Below, piece after piece: positions 34,762 to 43,966 of a stretch of DNA of 64,000 nt. Where the stretch lies: the NCBI RefSeq assembly GCF_907165195.1, contig NZ_OU015584.1:1798001-1862000 (forward strand), given 5' to 3'. The stretch's first letter is position 1, and each line of letters opens with the position of its first letter. Both the position numbers and the translations under genes were made by a program. The stretch is from Parvicella tangerina. GTDB lineage: Bacteria; Bacteroidota; Bacteroidia; Flavobacteriales_D; Parvicellaceae. Below the pieces are notes generated by a model. That model was not told where the DNA came from and did not search any database. It saw only the letters and a program-made list of their open reading frames with translations.

Positions 34762-35772
34762 TTATCCTATCAAATCCTGTACGTCAAGCATTCCAATGAC
34801 TTTATTGTCTTCTACAACCACTAGCTCATCTACTTTCTTTTCAGAGAAAATCTCTTGGGCATGATAGAGTAGGGAAGAGCTATCAATGGTAACTGGTCTG
34901 GCTAGGTCCAATTCACCTAAGTTCTTGGAGATCGCATCAGCTCCTTCGTTTTCAACCAATCTTCTCAGGTCACCGTCCGTAAAGATGCCTAAAGGTTCGT
35001 TGTTACTGCTGATAATCGTAACGGCTCCAAAACCTCCTGCAGTCATCTTGATTAGACAATCAGAAACCGTCATATTTGTAGTCACCACAGGGTTTTTATC
35101 TGACATGGCATCAGCAACAGTTTTTGTCATTAACCTTGTATGGTCTTCAAACTGCTGAGTTCCTACTGTTGTAAAGTTATTCTCGGTAAGGTTTTGCATC
35201 ACTTTCCAAGGAACAGTAACCGTATGAACTCCCGCGTTGATCGCATTTCGAACATGTTCAGTATGTCGAACCGAAGAGAACATGATCTTAGTGTTATAAC
35301 CGTAGTAATTTACGGCTTCTACACACTGTTCGATTAGTGTAATAGCGTCATGTCCCTGATCTTGCAATCTCCCAACCAACGGACAAACATAAGTAGCACC
35401 GGCCTGCATGGCCATATAGGCTTGTTGAAGTGTATAGACAAGGTGAATGTTAACCATAAACCCTTCATCAGTGAGTTGTTTACAAGCTTTAACGCCTTCC
35501 ATTGAAATGGGAATTTTGTAAACCGTCTTTGTTCTATCAAGTCCTAACGCTTCTTGCCTATAAGCTTCAGCAACAATCTCATCAGCATTTGATCCTAATG
35601 CCTCAATCTGAAGCACAGGAACAATTTTAGCAAGTTCTACGATTGCACCATCCACATCCGTGATCCCGTGTCTGTGCATAAATGTGGGGGTAGTGGTAAG
35701 ACCAGTAATAAAACCTAATTTCATCACTTCCTTGATCTCGTTGATGTCTGCTGAATCTAAATATAATTCCAT
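34762..35772 (-). CDS. Transaldolase/FSA-like enzyme fused to paired CBS domains
   Basis: Residues 1-220 are a small transaldolase or fructose-6-phosphate aldolase-type barrel: MELYLDSADINEIKE, GLTTTPTF, the probable Schiff-base Lys in VYKIPISMEGVKA, and GATYVCPLVGRLQDQG. Residues 225-336 form two CBS motifs with GIFTDGDLRRLVE, typical of the CBS pair in KdsD arabinose-5-phosphate isomerases. CBS pairs bind adenine nucleotides or sugar ligands and control attached enzymes. The fusion suggests an allosterically regulated sugar-phosphate enzyme. Substrate is unknown. Confidence 0.8.
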   Translation of the reverse strand: MELYLDSADINEIKEVMKLGFITGLTTTPTFMHRHGITDVDGAIVELAKIVPVLQIEALGSNADEIVAEAYRQEALGLDRTKTVYKIPISMEGVKACKQLTDEGFMVNIHLVYTLQQAYMAMQAGATYVCPLVGRLQDQGHDAITLIEQCVEAVNYYGYNTKIMFSSVRHTEHVRNAINAGVHTVTVPWKVMQNLTENNFTTVGTQQFEDHTRLMTKTVADAMSDKNPVVTTNMTVSDCLIKMTAGGFGAVTIISSNNEPLGIFTDGDLRRLVENEGADAISKNLGELDLARPVTIDSSSLLYHAQEIFSEKKVDELVVVEDNKVIGMLDVQDLIG

Positions 35773-35791
35773 GTTTATTCTATAATTTGTG

Positions 35792-35799
35792 CAAATGTA
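35792..35799 (-). promoter_or_regulatory. -7 box before the transaldolase-CBS gene
   Basis: On the minus strand TACATTTG fits TAnnTTTG, 19 nt before the ATG. The -33 region is not clear. Confidence 0.4.
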
Positions 35800-35832
35800 A
35801 TATTTTTTGTTCCTATGCGTATTCGTTGTGAC

Positions 35833-37704
35833 CTACTCTACAAAGGAGAATACGCGATCCCATCTCAAACCTCCAGAGAACCAACCCTTTTCTGGGTGTT
35901 TACTCATCCAAACAAATGAAGCGGTTCCCACAATGTGATCTTCACCTACAAATCCCCAGTATCTACTATCTACTGAGCCGTGACGGTTATCACCCATCAT
36001 CCAATAATAGTTTTGCTTAAAGGTATAATTCTCCGCTTTTTGTCCGTTGATAAAGGCTGCTCCATCCTTCCAGTAGGCTTCTTCATTTCCTTCGTAAGCC
36101 TGGATTACTCTTCTGTAGACAATCCAGTTTTCTTCAGTCATTGGAACAGTCATTCCTTCCTCTGGTATTACTAATGGCCCAAAGTTATCTCTAGACCAGT
36201 CGAATTTGGGACTGTTTGGAAATACCGGACAATACTGAAACTGAAGTTCGTAGAATGGCCTTTTGGGGTCAAACATAGGTTTGACTTTGTAGATGTCTGG
36301 TCGTGCTTTTATTTGTCCAATTACGTCTTGCGTTGCTGAAATATACAACATGTTCAGTGAAACGCTATCTTGTCCAAGAATCGTATCAAAAGTATAATTT
36401 GGAGCGATGTAATTGTTGCCAGTCACATCTGTCAACCCTTGATAAATACCGTAAGTTTCGTCTGCGAATTCCCTTGAAAACGGCAGAGCTCCTGGTTTAA
36501 AGTAAACCTCATACATAAACTGAGATTCCTCTGGTAAAGGTTGCGGTTGATCATCGATATAGATGATTCCATTTTTAATTTCCAGCTTATCGCCATGAAT
36601 GGCAACACATCGCTTAACGTAGTTCTCTTTTTTATCTAGCGTAAGGGTTTGAAGTCCGTCAGTTTCTTCTAGTTTAGTAACGTAAGCCATTTGCTGATTA
36701 TTGAACTCAATAAAATCACCTCCTTCAATCAAATGTTGTCTGGTTTGCTCCATGTATTTGGAAGCTTTTTTATTGAATTCCTTTAACACTTCTGGATGAG
36801 GAAGTTGGTTAGTTGCCCTCATATATCTTAAAAGAGCCTGATCTCTTACGAAACTGTAGTAATCATGAGCTACAACGCTTTCGTGGAGTATTACACTATC
36901 CCCAACAGGCCAGTTAAAGACCATAATATCACCTCTTTCAAAGTCACCGTAACCAGGAAGCCTTAAGTAACTTGCTTCAATCCACGTTACATAAGATTTC
37001 ATAAACGTTCCAGGAATTCTGTTGTGAACGAACGGAACGGATAGGGGTGTCATCGGAGAACGAGCACCATACTTCATTTTGTTTACAAATAAATAGTCAC
37101 CTATACGCATGGTCTTTTCCATAGAACCCGTAGGAATGGTAAAGGCCTCGAAAAAGAATACTCGAATGATGGTAGCAGCCACAACAGCAAAGCCAATTGC
37201 ATTGGTCCACTCGTATTCCATACTCCCTTTGCCTTCGCGTTGTTTACTTCCTATCAATTTAAAAATCAGTAAAACGGCATGTCCTACGAAAGGAGCAATA
37301 AAGAACAATGTGATATGGTCATGTAAAAAGCGCTTTTCCCGATATTCCTTTTTCTTCCAGGCGACAGGTTCATTGGTGAATTGATTCTCATCCTTAAAAC
37401 CAAGGTAGGGTATATAATACCAAGGAACTAAGATGCATAAAATGGTATCTTTAGCAGAGAACTTTCCGAATAATCGAGCTGTTTCTACATGTAATGCAAC
37501 CATTACGATAAGATTAACCAATGGAACGATCCCAAAAAAGATCCACCACCATGGTTTTCCGACCAACTTTAGCCAAACCAAATAATTATAGACTGGAACA
37601 TAACCTTTCCAGGTTTCTTTTATTCCTCCTTTTTCAAAGATCTTAGGAAGTGTTACAATATGCAACACTAACATGAGGTAGATCAATATTTCAAAAATTC
37701 CCAT
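35833..37704 (-). CDS. lepB: Signal peptidase I, large Bacteroidota form
   Basis: This 623-aa protein removes signal peptides from exported proteins at the inner membrane. The N-terminal ~170 residues have several hydrophobic segments (DUF5684-like), then a transmembrane helix leads to the catalytic Ser in FTIPTGSMEKTMRIGDY. The Lys region is NYVKRCVAIHGD and the conserved box E is MMGDNRHGSVDSRYWG. Between these is an insertion of about 200 residues, common in this phylum. The gene follows dapB by 8 nt and is probably co-transcribed with it. Confidence 0.93.
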   Translation of the reverse strand: MGIFEILIYLMLVLHIVTLPKIFEKGGIKETWKGYVPVYNYLVWLKLVGKPWWWIFFGIVPLVNLIVMVALHVETARLFGKFSAKDTILCILVPWYYIPYLGFKDENQFTNEPVAWKKKEYREKRFLHDHITLFFIAPFVGHAVLLIFKLIGSKQREGKGSMEYEWTNAIGFAVVAATIIRVFFFEAFTIPTGSMEKTMRIGDYLFVNKMKYGARSPMTPLSVPFVHNRIPGTFMKSYVTWIEASYLRLPGYGDFERGDIMVFNWPVGDSVILHESVVAHDYYSFVRDQALLRYMRATNQLPHPEVLKEFNKKASKYMEQTRQHLIEGGDFIEFNNQQMAYVTKLEETDGLQTLTLDKKENYVKRCVAIHGDKLEIKNGIIYIDDQPQPLPEESQFMYEVYFKPGALPFSREFADETYGIYQGLTDVTGNNYIAPNYTFDTILGQDSVSLNMLYISATQDVIGQIKARPDIYKVKPMFDPKRPFYELQFQYCPVFPNSPKFDWSRDNFGPLVIPEEGMTVPMTEENWIVYRRVIQAYEGNEEAYWKDGAAFINGQKAENYTFKQNYYWMMGDNRHGSVDSRYWGFVGEDHIVGTASFVWMSKHPEKGWFSGGLRWDRVFSFVE

Positions 37705-37712
37705 ACTTTAAA

Positions 37713-38438
37713 TTAAATAGCTAAAACATCCTTCATGGAATAGACCCCTTTTTTATCTGCAATAAACTCAGCTGCTAGCACCGCCCCTAAACCAAATCCT
37801 TTTCTGCTTTTTGCCTCGTGTGTGATTGTTATCGAATCGATATCCGAATCATAAACAATTTCATGCGTACCAGGTACATCCTCCATTCGAAGTGATTTGA
37901 TGGCTAGATCACTTTTTAATTCCGCCACTTCTTTGGTCCACCTGTCTTTGGTGGTGGAGTTTTCAATAATCCCTTCCGCCAGAGTGATCGCTGTACCGCT
38001 TGGGGCATCTTTTTTTTGGGTATGATGTGTTTCCGTGATCATGGCTTCATATTGCTGTTGCTTGGCCATTAACGCAGCAAGGTGACGGTTTATTTCAAAA
38101 AATATGTTAACACCAATGCTGAAGTTGGTAGCTGGAAGAATACAACCGTCCTTTTCTTTGGTCAGACCAACAATTTCGTCAATATCATCGTACCATCCAG
38201 TAGTTCCAATGGCAATGGGTACTCCAGCGTTTAGACACTTTTTAATATTCTTAACGGCAGCTTCAGGAATCGAAAATTCTATAGCAACATCAATGTCCCT
38301 CAGGTCATTTAAATCATAGTCAGCATTTGACGTAGTGACTTTTAATCCTATATGATGACCACGAGAAAGTGCAATGTCTTCAATGATTTTACCCATTTTT
38401 CCGTATCCAATCAATGCTATGTTCAGTGATTTAGGCAT
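37713..38438 (-). CDS. dapB: 4-hydroxy-tetrahydrodipicolinate reductase
   Basis: This enzyme (241 aa) acts in lysine and diaminopimelate synthesis and reduces HTPA with NAD(P)H. It has the N-terminal dinucleotide-binding IGYGKMGK, the GTTGW loop, and the substrate-binding ETHHTQKKDAPSGTA with catalytic His-His and Lys. It lies first in an operon with lepB, a linkage seen in many Bacteroidota. A -7 box TATTTTTG lies about 31 nt upstream. Confidence 0.97.
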   Translation of the reverse strand: MPKSLNIALIGYGKMGKIIEDIALSRGHHIGLKVTTSNADYDLNDLRDIDVAIEFSIPEAAVKNIKKCLNAGVPIAIGTTGWYDDIDEIVGLTKEKDGCILPATNFSIGVNIFFEINRHLAALMAKQQQYEAMITETHHTQKKDAPSGTAITLAEGIIENSTTKDRWTKEVAELKSDLAIKSLRMEDVPGTHEIVYDSDIDSITITHEAKSRKGFGLGAVLAAEFIADKKGVYSMKDVLAI

Positions 38439-38469
38439 GCTTTAATTCGTTGTTTATTGCAAAACCTCA

Positions 38470-38477
38470 CAAAAATA
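38470..38477 (-). promoter_or_regulatory. -7 box before dapB-lepB
   Basis: On the minus strand TATTTTTG fits TAnnTTTG, about 31 nt before the dapB ATG. No convincing -33 TTG was found. Confidence 0.35.
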
Positions 38478-38540
38478 GATGTTTTATTTATCGCACCTAA
38501 GGATTGTGATAACTTATCTGGAATTGTTTATATTTATACA

Positions 38541-39065
38541 ATGAAAAAGCATCGATTTCTATTTGGATTTCTCATTTTCGCAATTACCGCTATCCTTGCT
38601 GGTTATGGCTATTTGCCTGCGTTAAACGAACTGGATGAGTTGGAAAAAGTCCAATATACGGAAGGGGAGTTTGATGGTTATAATACCAAAAGAAAGTGGA
38701 GGAGTCGAAGAAAAGGCAAGCAACCGTTTAGAAAATACCTTTATATCTATCTTGAAGACGACCTTGCCCGTTATGAAGACAGTAAATACTTGCTCGGAAA
38801 CCTCGAGCAAAATGCACTGTTGATGGTTTTTGACCAGTGGCCAAGAGAGCGCATTGAGATTGGTTATGTAGAAACGGATGATGCAGGACTTCGTAAAATC
38901 TATAATATTAAGTATCAGGGAGAAAGCTTAGTGGATATGGAGGGAATCAAAACTGATATTAAAAGAGAAGCAATGATGCTGTTAATCTTTTCTATAGTTG
39001 CGGGAATATTGGCCGTATTGAGTTTGATTAAGTATTTGGTGGAAAAGAAAAAACAAGTAAACTAG
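38541..39065 (+). CDS. Two-pass membrane protein (174 aa)
   Basis: The ATG at 38541 (MKKHRFLFGFLIFAITAILA) is chosen because it gives a normal membrane-anchor start; the longer frame lacks protein character. One helix is at 7-28 and another near the C-terminus (AMMLLIFSIVAGILAVLSLI), with an extracytoplasmic domain of about 115 residues between. The layout resembles DUF3592-type proteins, but identity is uncertain. Its stop overlaps that of the convergent murein endopeptidase gene. Confidence 0.6.
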   Translation: MKKHRFLFGFLIFAITAILAGYGYLPALNELDELEKVQYTEGEFDGYNTKRKWRSRRKGKQPFRKYLYIYLEDDLARYEDSKYLLGNLEQNALLMVFDQWPRERIEIGYVETDDAGLRKIYNIKYQGESLVDMEGIKTDIKREAMMLLIFSIVAGILAVLSLIKYLVEKKKQVN

Positions 39066-39835
39066 AGACTTTCAAAATCGACATGATAATGATCATCGTG
39101 TAGGGCATTGATTAAAGGTGACAAGGCTTTCACTACATAAATATTGCTGGATTTTAGTTGCTGACCGTATTTGCCAGCATATAACTCATCTTTCAGTTCA
39201 GTGTGAATGATGACTTTTTTAATTTTTAGCCCTACTTCATTGGCTTGTTGTTCAAGCAAGAGTAAATGTTTTGCCACTACCTCAAAGTCGATTTGAATGC
39301 TCGGATCATCAAGATACCTTCCTTCATAGTCAAAGGCTAGTAAATAATGTTGTCCACCAAGTTTGTCAAGATCATAATAAGGCTTATTGTTTTGGTTTAA
39401 AGGCATCATGAAGTCTACACTTAGCCCATTCTGATGTGTGCGGTGCGGAAAGATCTTTCCACCATTTTGGTTAGCGCATTCCATGAGGTAGAAATGACGA
39501 CCGCTGATTTCCTTCTCACAGCGTTGATAGGTGCTCAATACAGTGGTTTTGACTTTATCATTCATGAACCCTCTTCCCATGAGGTAGCTGGTCGTATCAA
39601 AATACTGATAGTTGGTTCCTGAAAAGGGGAGAAGTTTACCATTCTCAAGTGAACCATTGCTCACAGAACCTTTGGATTGACTTGGTTGATCATTTCCTTT
39701 ATTATTCAAATAGTACTGCTCAACACGACTTATTTCTTCAGAAGTTTCTTTGGTGACATGTTCTGTCTCCTGTGCGGTCTGTGCATCGCAAGAAAGAAAT
39801 ACCAGAGAACAGGTTAACATCCAAATTGGTTTCAT
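39062..39835 (-). CDS. Penicillin-insensitive murein endopeptidase-like lipoprotein (M74/LAS)
   Basis: A lipobox ending LVFLSC is followed by a low-complexity linker and a catalytic domain. Metal-binding motifs of the LAS peptidases are visible: HRTHQNGLSVDFMMP (H-x-x-H...D type) and DDHYHVDF at the C-terminus. MepA-like enzymes cut D-Ala-meso-DAP crosslinks of peptidoglycan in the periplasm. The protein (257 aa) would be anchored to a membrane and help remodel the wall. Confidence 0.8.
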   Translation of the reverse strand: MKPIWMLTCSLVFLSCDAQTAQETEHVTKETSEEISRVEQYYLNNKGNDQPSQSKGSVSNGSLENGKLLPFSGTNYQYFDTTSYLMGRGFMNDKVKTTVLSTYQRCEKEISGRHFYLMECANQNGGKIFPHRTHQNGLSVDFMMPLNQNNKPYYDLDKLGGQHYLLAFDYEGRYLDDPSIQIDFEVVAKHLLLLEQQANEVGLKIKKVIIHTELKDELYAGKYGQQLKSSNIYVVKALSPLINALHDDHYHVDFESL

Positions 39836-39918
39836 AGGTTGATGATTTAAAGAACAAAAACCTATACTTCACCTACTGGGAAAGAGTTTCGTTTTTAACA
39901 AACGTTGACATAAAACAA

Positions 39919-39949
39919 AAAGACCTCAGTTTTTGAAACTGAGGTCTTT
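39919..39949 (-). terminator. Terminator after the T9SS repeat protein gene
   Basis: AAAGACCTCAGTTT pairs perfectly with AAACTGAGGTCTTT (14 bp, 3-nt loop), followed on the minus strand by TGTTTTATG. It lies 20 nt after the gene at 39969. Confidence 0.75.
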
Positions 39950-39968
39950 GCATAAAAACTAAGTAGTT

Positions 39969-42542
39969 TTAGTGCTTAAGCACTTTGAATGTTTTCGAAG
40001 CATTACTGCTCTCCACAATGACAAAATAAACACCTGCTGCTCCTTCAATAGTAACTGTTGAGTTTACTTGATTGATGTTGTACTTTCCAATCACCTTTCC
40101 TAGGTTGTCGGTAACAGTAACCACTACTTCCTCAGTAGCAGGAACTCCGATCAATTGGAATTCACCAGCATTAGGATTCGGGTAAACGGACACATTACCA
40201 AGTGTAAATTCATTCAATGACAGACTGATAATTGTTTCACAAGTAGATTGATCCGCACATCCATTTTGAGTTACCTCAACAGCGTAATTACCATTTGCAG
40301 TCGCTGTGAAAGATTGTCCTGTTTCACCACTAATTGGTGAGTTGCCATTGTCACAATCTAACCATTGATACGTTGCTCCAGTCGCATTAGCGGTTAAAGT
40401 AGGATCGCTATTAGTGATAGATACATCTACCGTATTGATCGTTAGGTCAAGCGTAACAATTGAATCACATCCGTTGGCGGCACCACCAACTATCGTATGA
40501 GTAGCGGTGTTGTTACTAGCCGTGTACGTGTTTCCATCAATCCAGGTGAAAGAATCACAAGCAGACTGCGTATCTGTTCCAGTTGCTACCTGAAGGATAG
40601 TAAGGTCTAACGTCACCAAAGAATCACAACCATTAGCTGCACCACCAACAATGTTATGCGTAGCAGTACTGTTGTTAGCGGTGTAGGTGTTCCCATCAAT
40701 CCAAGTGAATGAACCGCAGGCAGACTGTGTATCTGTCCCTGTTGCAGGGGCTAATACTGTAAGATCTAATGTAACTAATGAGTCACAACCATTAGCAGCT
40801 CCTCCAACGATGATGTACGTTGCTGTGTTGTTACTAGCTGAATACGTATTACCATCAATCCAGGTATACGGACCACAAGAAGTTAATACATCTGTTCCCG
40901 AAGTCGGTGTGTTGATTGTTAGATCAAGAGTGATAATAGAGTCACATCCAAATGGGGTAGCACCAACGATGGTGTGAGTAGCTGTGTTGTTACTAGCGGT
41001 GTAGGTGTTACCATCGATCCAAGTATATGAATTACATGCGGAGATAATATCCGTGTCGTAAGCTGTAACACAACAGGCATTCACTGAGCCTGGACTTCCC
41101 ATTAATTCATTTCCGTTGATGATGATGCCAGTTCCAGTAGCACTAGCAGACCAGTTTGCGCCATCATTATTATCTGAGAAGACATCACACAGAACTAATG
41201 ATGGTCCTCCTCCATTGGCTGCGGTAGACCATGTACTTGTATTTTTATAATCTACACTATCAATGGTAACTCCAAAATTGTCTTTCAATACAATATCTTC
41301 GCCTCCATTACTTAAAGCTCCAGCAGTCCATTCATACGCAGCAACACCAAAGTTGTTGTCTATTGCTAATGAGTCGATGCAAACAACTATATAGTCACTT
41401 GCAGCAAGCGTTACTGAAGGAAAGGTAAATACAACACCTTGATCAAAATAAAAGTCTGTTAGGTCAACGCTCGTAGCACCAGCATTATAGATCTCAATAA
41501 ACTCCAAAGAGTCTGTTCCAGATTCGGGAGGGTTGTACATGATCTCAGAGATCACCAAATTTGGTGTTGCTCCAATCATTTTTACCGTATCTGTTATACA
41601 GTTTCGCGTCCAGCCATAAAGTGTATCCGTGAGTGTAACAGCGTAATTCTGTACATTAGGATAAGTAGTAGCACCGTCAACGACATTTTCAACAGGATTT
41701 CCGTTTCCGTAATCCCAGGTGAAAGATAGTTCATTCATAGCCAGGAATTCTGCATAGCTATACATACGATCCATAATAACTGCTGATGAAGTGTTTGTAA
41801 AATTTACAGGGGTTGAAGCTGAACTCCATGTTGCAGGTGTTGCAGTGAAATCTGCTTGTAAATCGTAGGAAACGAATGGTTCAATTAATGCATCAGCGTC
41901 AAATGGAGTACCACCTACATTCACATCATAACTTCTTAACCACGTTCCGAAAAGGTCAAGACTTGAGTACCACTCTTGGTTACCATCTCCTGATATGTAA
42001 CTATTGGAAACGAAAACAATACTGTTTGGAGATAAGTTAGACAAAACAACCAAATAAGGTTGGTTTACAGTGACAGGAGTTGTAAAAACGGCTTGCTTCT
42101 TCAACGTATCTAATGATCCACCACCAAAAGAGGTGTCTACAACTACGGAAGTTGAGGCAATTGGAGCGCCTGTTGGTAGTGAATCAGCACCAGCCAAATA
42201 GATTTCTAAATCTACTGAAATACTCGCACCACCAGTAAGGTCAGACTTGTACGCATAAAACTGGGCACCGCTAATTGTTAGGTCTTGATTAGCATTAAAA
42301 TATTGACCAACTCGCTGAGCTGACGAAGCGCTGTTTAAGCTTAGCGTGCTTAATCCTGTTGCTTTTGCATAAGAAATCCGAACGGTATCCTCACTACAAG
42401 CGGTGATTGCTTTGGTAAAATAATTTGATCCAAGTTCTTTTTGAGGAAAAGGAATCGATTGATTAGTTTCAAGAATTTGACCTTGCTGCGCAATGAAACA
42501 TGCTGAAAACAAGGTAAACAGAATAAGTAGATGTTTTTTCAT
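39969..42542 (-). CDS. T9SS-exported surface protein with lamin-tail domain and Cys-rich repeats
   Basis: 857 aa. A signal peptide (1-19, CFIAQQ), a beta-sandwich region (about 60-225), a PKD-like segment with TFTWDYGNGNP, a lamin-tail domain (about 320-480, VISEIMYNPPESGTDSLEFI), then four tandem 53-aa repeats, an Ig-like segment, and a C-terminal type A sorting domain (VYPNPNAGEFQLIGVP). Each repeat has one Cys in the S-C-x-x-Y/F-T-W-I-D-G motif and one in GCDS, so each can form a disulfide. A -7 box precedes the gene. Probably an extracellular adhesin or enzyme carrier. Confidence 0.85.
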   Translation of the reverse strand: MKKHLLILFTLFSACFIAQQGQILETNQSIPFPQKELGSNYFTKAITACSEDTVRISYAKATGLSTLSLNSASSAQRVGQYFNANQDLTISGAQFYAYKSDLTGGASISVDLEIYLAGADSLPTGAPIASTSVVVDTSFGGGSLDTLKKQAVFTTPVTVNQPYLVVLSNLSPNSIVFVSNSYISGDGNQEWYSSLDLFGTWLRSYDVNVGGTPFDADALIEPFVSYDLQADFTATPATWSSASTPVNFTNTSSAVIMDRMYSYAEFLAMNELSFTWDYGNGNPVENVVDGATTYPNVQNYAVTLTDTLYGWTRNCITDTVKMIGATPNLVISEIMYNPPESGTDSLEFIEIYNAGATSVDLTDFYFDQGVVFTFPSVTLAASDYIVVCIDSLAIDNNFGVAAYEWTAGALSNGGEDIVLKDNFGVTIDSVDYKNTSTWSTAANGGGPSLVLCDVFSDNNDGANWSASATGTGIIINGNELMGSPGSVNACCVTAYDTDIISACNSYTWIDGNTYTASNNTATHTIVGATPFGCDSIITLDLTINTPTSGTDVLTSCGPYTWIDGNTYSASNNTATYIIVGGAANGCDSLVTLDLTVLAPATGTDTQSACGSFTWIDGNTYTANNSTATHNIVGGAANGCDSLVTLDLTILQVATGTDTQSACDSFTWIDGNTYTASNNTATHTIVGGAANGCDSIVTLDLTINTVDVSITNSDPTLTANATGATYQWLDCDNGNSPISGETGQSFTATANGNYAVEVTQNGCADQSTCETIISLSLNEFTLGNVSVYPNPNAGEFQLIGVPATEEVVVTVTDNLGKVIGKYNINQVNSTVTIEGAAGVYFVIVESSNASKTFKVLKH
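40419..41054 (-). repeat. Four tandem 159-bp (53-aa) repeats inside the surface protein gene
   Basis: The unit reads TD...C.SYTWIDGNTYTASNN, then ATHTIVGGAANGCDS and LVTLDLT. The four copies have the same length (53 aa) and differ at scattered positions. Copy number could vary between strains by recombination. Confidence 0.85.
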
Positions 42543-42573
42543 AAATTGATAATTTAGTCTTTTTTAGTGTAGG

Positions 42574-42581
42574 CAAATTTA
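42574..42581 (-). promoter_or_regulatory. -7 box before the T9SS repeat protein gene
   Basis: On the minus strand TAAATTTG fits TAnnTTTG, 31 nt before the ATG. No -33 TTG at the expected distance. Confidence 0.4.
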
Positions 42582-42733
42582 GGTAATCTAGTAGGGGGTG
42601 TTTGAAGTTTGTTGATAACTAAGTCTTAAATGTATATAACTCGACCTGTTGACGAGTAGCGCTCCATGCCATCAAAAGTGAACGCGCTTTAAATGGTTAT
42701 TCTTACCTTTAGGCCGCAAGTAAATTTAGAATC

Positions 42734-43960
42734 ATGAAAAGAATATTATTACCAGCGATTTTATTCGCTTCCTTCACACTATCAGCTCAAGACAAAGGGG
42801 TTTTTAAAGCATCAAATAGTAAGTATTATAACGAAACCATCATGAAAGGGGTGGAGTCGTTTGAAGAGTCAAAAGAAGAGAAGCCAACTTACAAGAGGTT
42901 GTTCATGGATCATTCTGATAAGAATTATCCTAAAGATATCAAGAAGTATAAAACAGTTTGGTATCAACAACCAATTTCTCAAGGGAACACAGGTACTTGT
43001 TGGTGTTTTTCAACTTCTTCTTTTTTTGAAAGCGAAGTAAAAAGAGTGAGTGGCAAAGAGGCTGACCTTTCTGAAATGTATACCGTATACTGGGAATATG
43101 TTGAACGTGCCAAGTACTTTGTGGCACATAGAGGAGATATGACGTTAGGTGAGGGGTCTGAAACAAATGCTGTAGCGAAGATCATGAATTTGTACGGAGC
43201 TGTTCCTGCAAAAGCGTACACAGGAATGTTAGAAGGACAGGCTTTTCACAATCACGAGCAAATGTTTGAAGAGATCAACAATTACTTTGCAAGTGTAAAG
43301 GCGCAGAATGCCTGGAACGAAAGTCAGGTGGTAGGAACAGTGAAAGATATCCTAGAGCACTATATGGGACCTATACCCTCAAAGGTAACAGTAGATGGTA
43401 AAGAAATGTCGCCAAGAGAGTATCTCAAAAAACACCTCGGACTTCAACCTGAAGAATACGTTAATTTTATGAGTTTAGTTCAACACGATTATTACAAGAA
43501 AGCAGTCTATGATGTGCCAGATAATTGGTGGAGAAGTAACGATTATAACAACGTGCCTTTAGATGATTTTATGGCGATCATTAAATCGGCTATAAAGAAT
43601 GGCTATAGCTTGGCTATCGGTGGAGATGTATCTGAGGTAGGGTTCGATAAAGACGAACAAGTTGCTGTAGTACCAGATTTTGATATTCCTTCTGCTAATA
43701 TAAATGAGTATGCTCGTCAGATGCGTTTTAGTAATAATGCCACAACCGATGACCATGCTATGCATATTGTAGGGTATCAAGAAGTGAAAGGAGAGACTTG
43801 GTTTTTAGTGAAAGATAGTGGTAGTGGCTCAAGAAACGGAGGTCCAGAAAGTGATATTTTTGGTTATTACTTCATGCATGAGGATTACGTTAAGCTTAAA
43901 ATGATGACCATTACTTTACACAAAGATGCTGCTAAAGAATGGTTGGCTAAAATGAAGTAA
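42734..43960 (+). CDS. Secreted papain-family cysteine peptidase (C1B, bleomycin-hydrolase-like)
   Basis: A signal peptide (MKRILLPAILFASFTLSAQ) precedes a 390-residue C1B-type peptidase. The active-site region is QGNTGTCWCFSTSS with Gln and nucleophilic Cys. The His lies in TTDDHAMHIVGYQ. At the position of the catalytic Asn (N-S-W in papain) it reads VKDSGSGSRNG, so Asp replaces Asn; relatives in Bacteroidota seem to share this. Exported C1B enzymes act as aminopeptidases on peptides. It lies 6 nt before a PrsW-like membrane protease gene and is probably in one operon with it. Confidence 0.85.
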   Translation: MKRILLPAILFASFTLSAQDKGVFKASNSKYYNETIMKGVESFEESKEEKPTYKRLFMDHSDKNYPKDIKKYKTVWYQQPISQGNTGTCWCFSTSSFFESEVKRVSGKEADLSEMYTVYWEYVERAKYFVAHRGDMTLGEGSETNAVAKIMNLYGAVPAKAYTGMLEGQAFHNHEQMFEEINNYFASVKAQNAWNESQVVGTVKDILEHYMGPIPSKVTVDGKEMSPREYLKKHLGLQPEEYVNFMSLVQHDYYKKAVYDVPDNWWRSNDYNNVPLDDFMAIIKSAIKNGYSLAIGGDVSEVGFDKDEQVAVVPDFDIPSANINEYARQMRFSNNATTDDHAMHIVGYQEVKGETWFLVKDSGSGSRNGGPESDIFGYYFMHEDYVKLKMMTITLHKDAAKEWLAKMK

Positions 43961-43966
43961 CATCTC

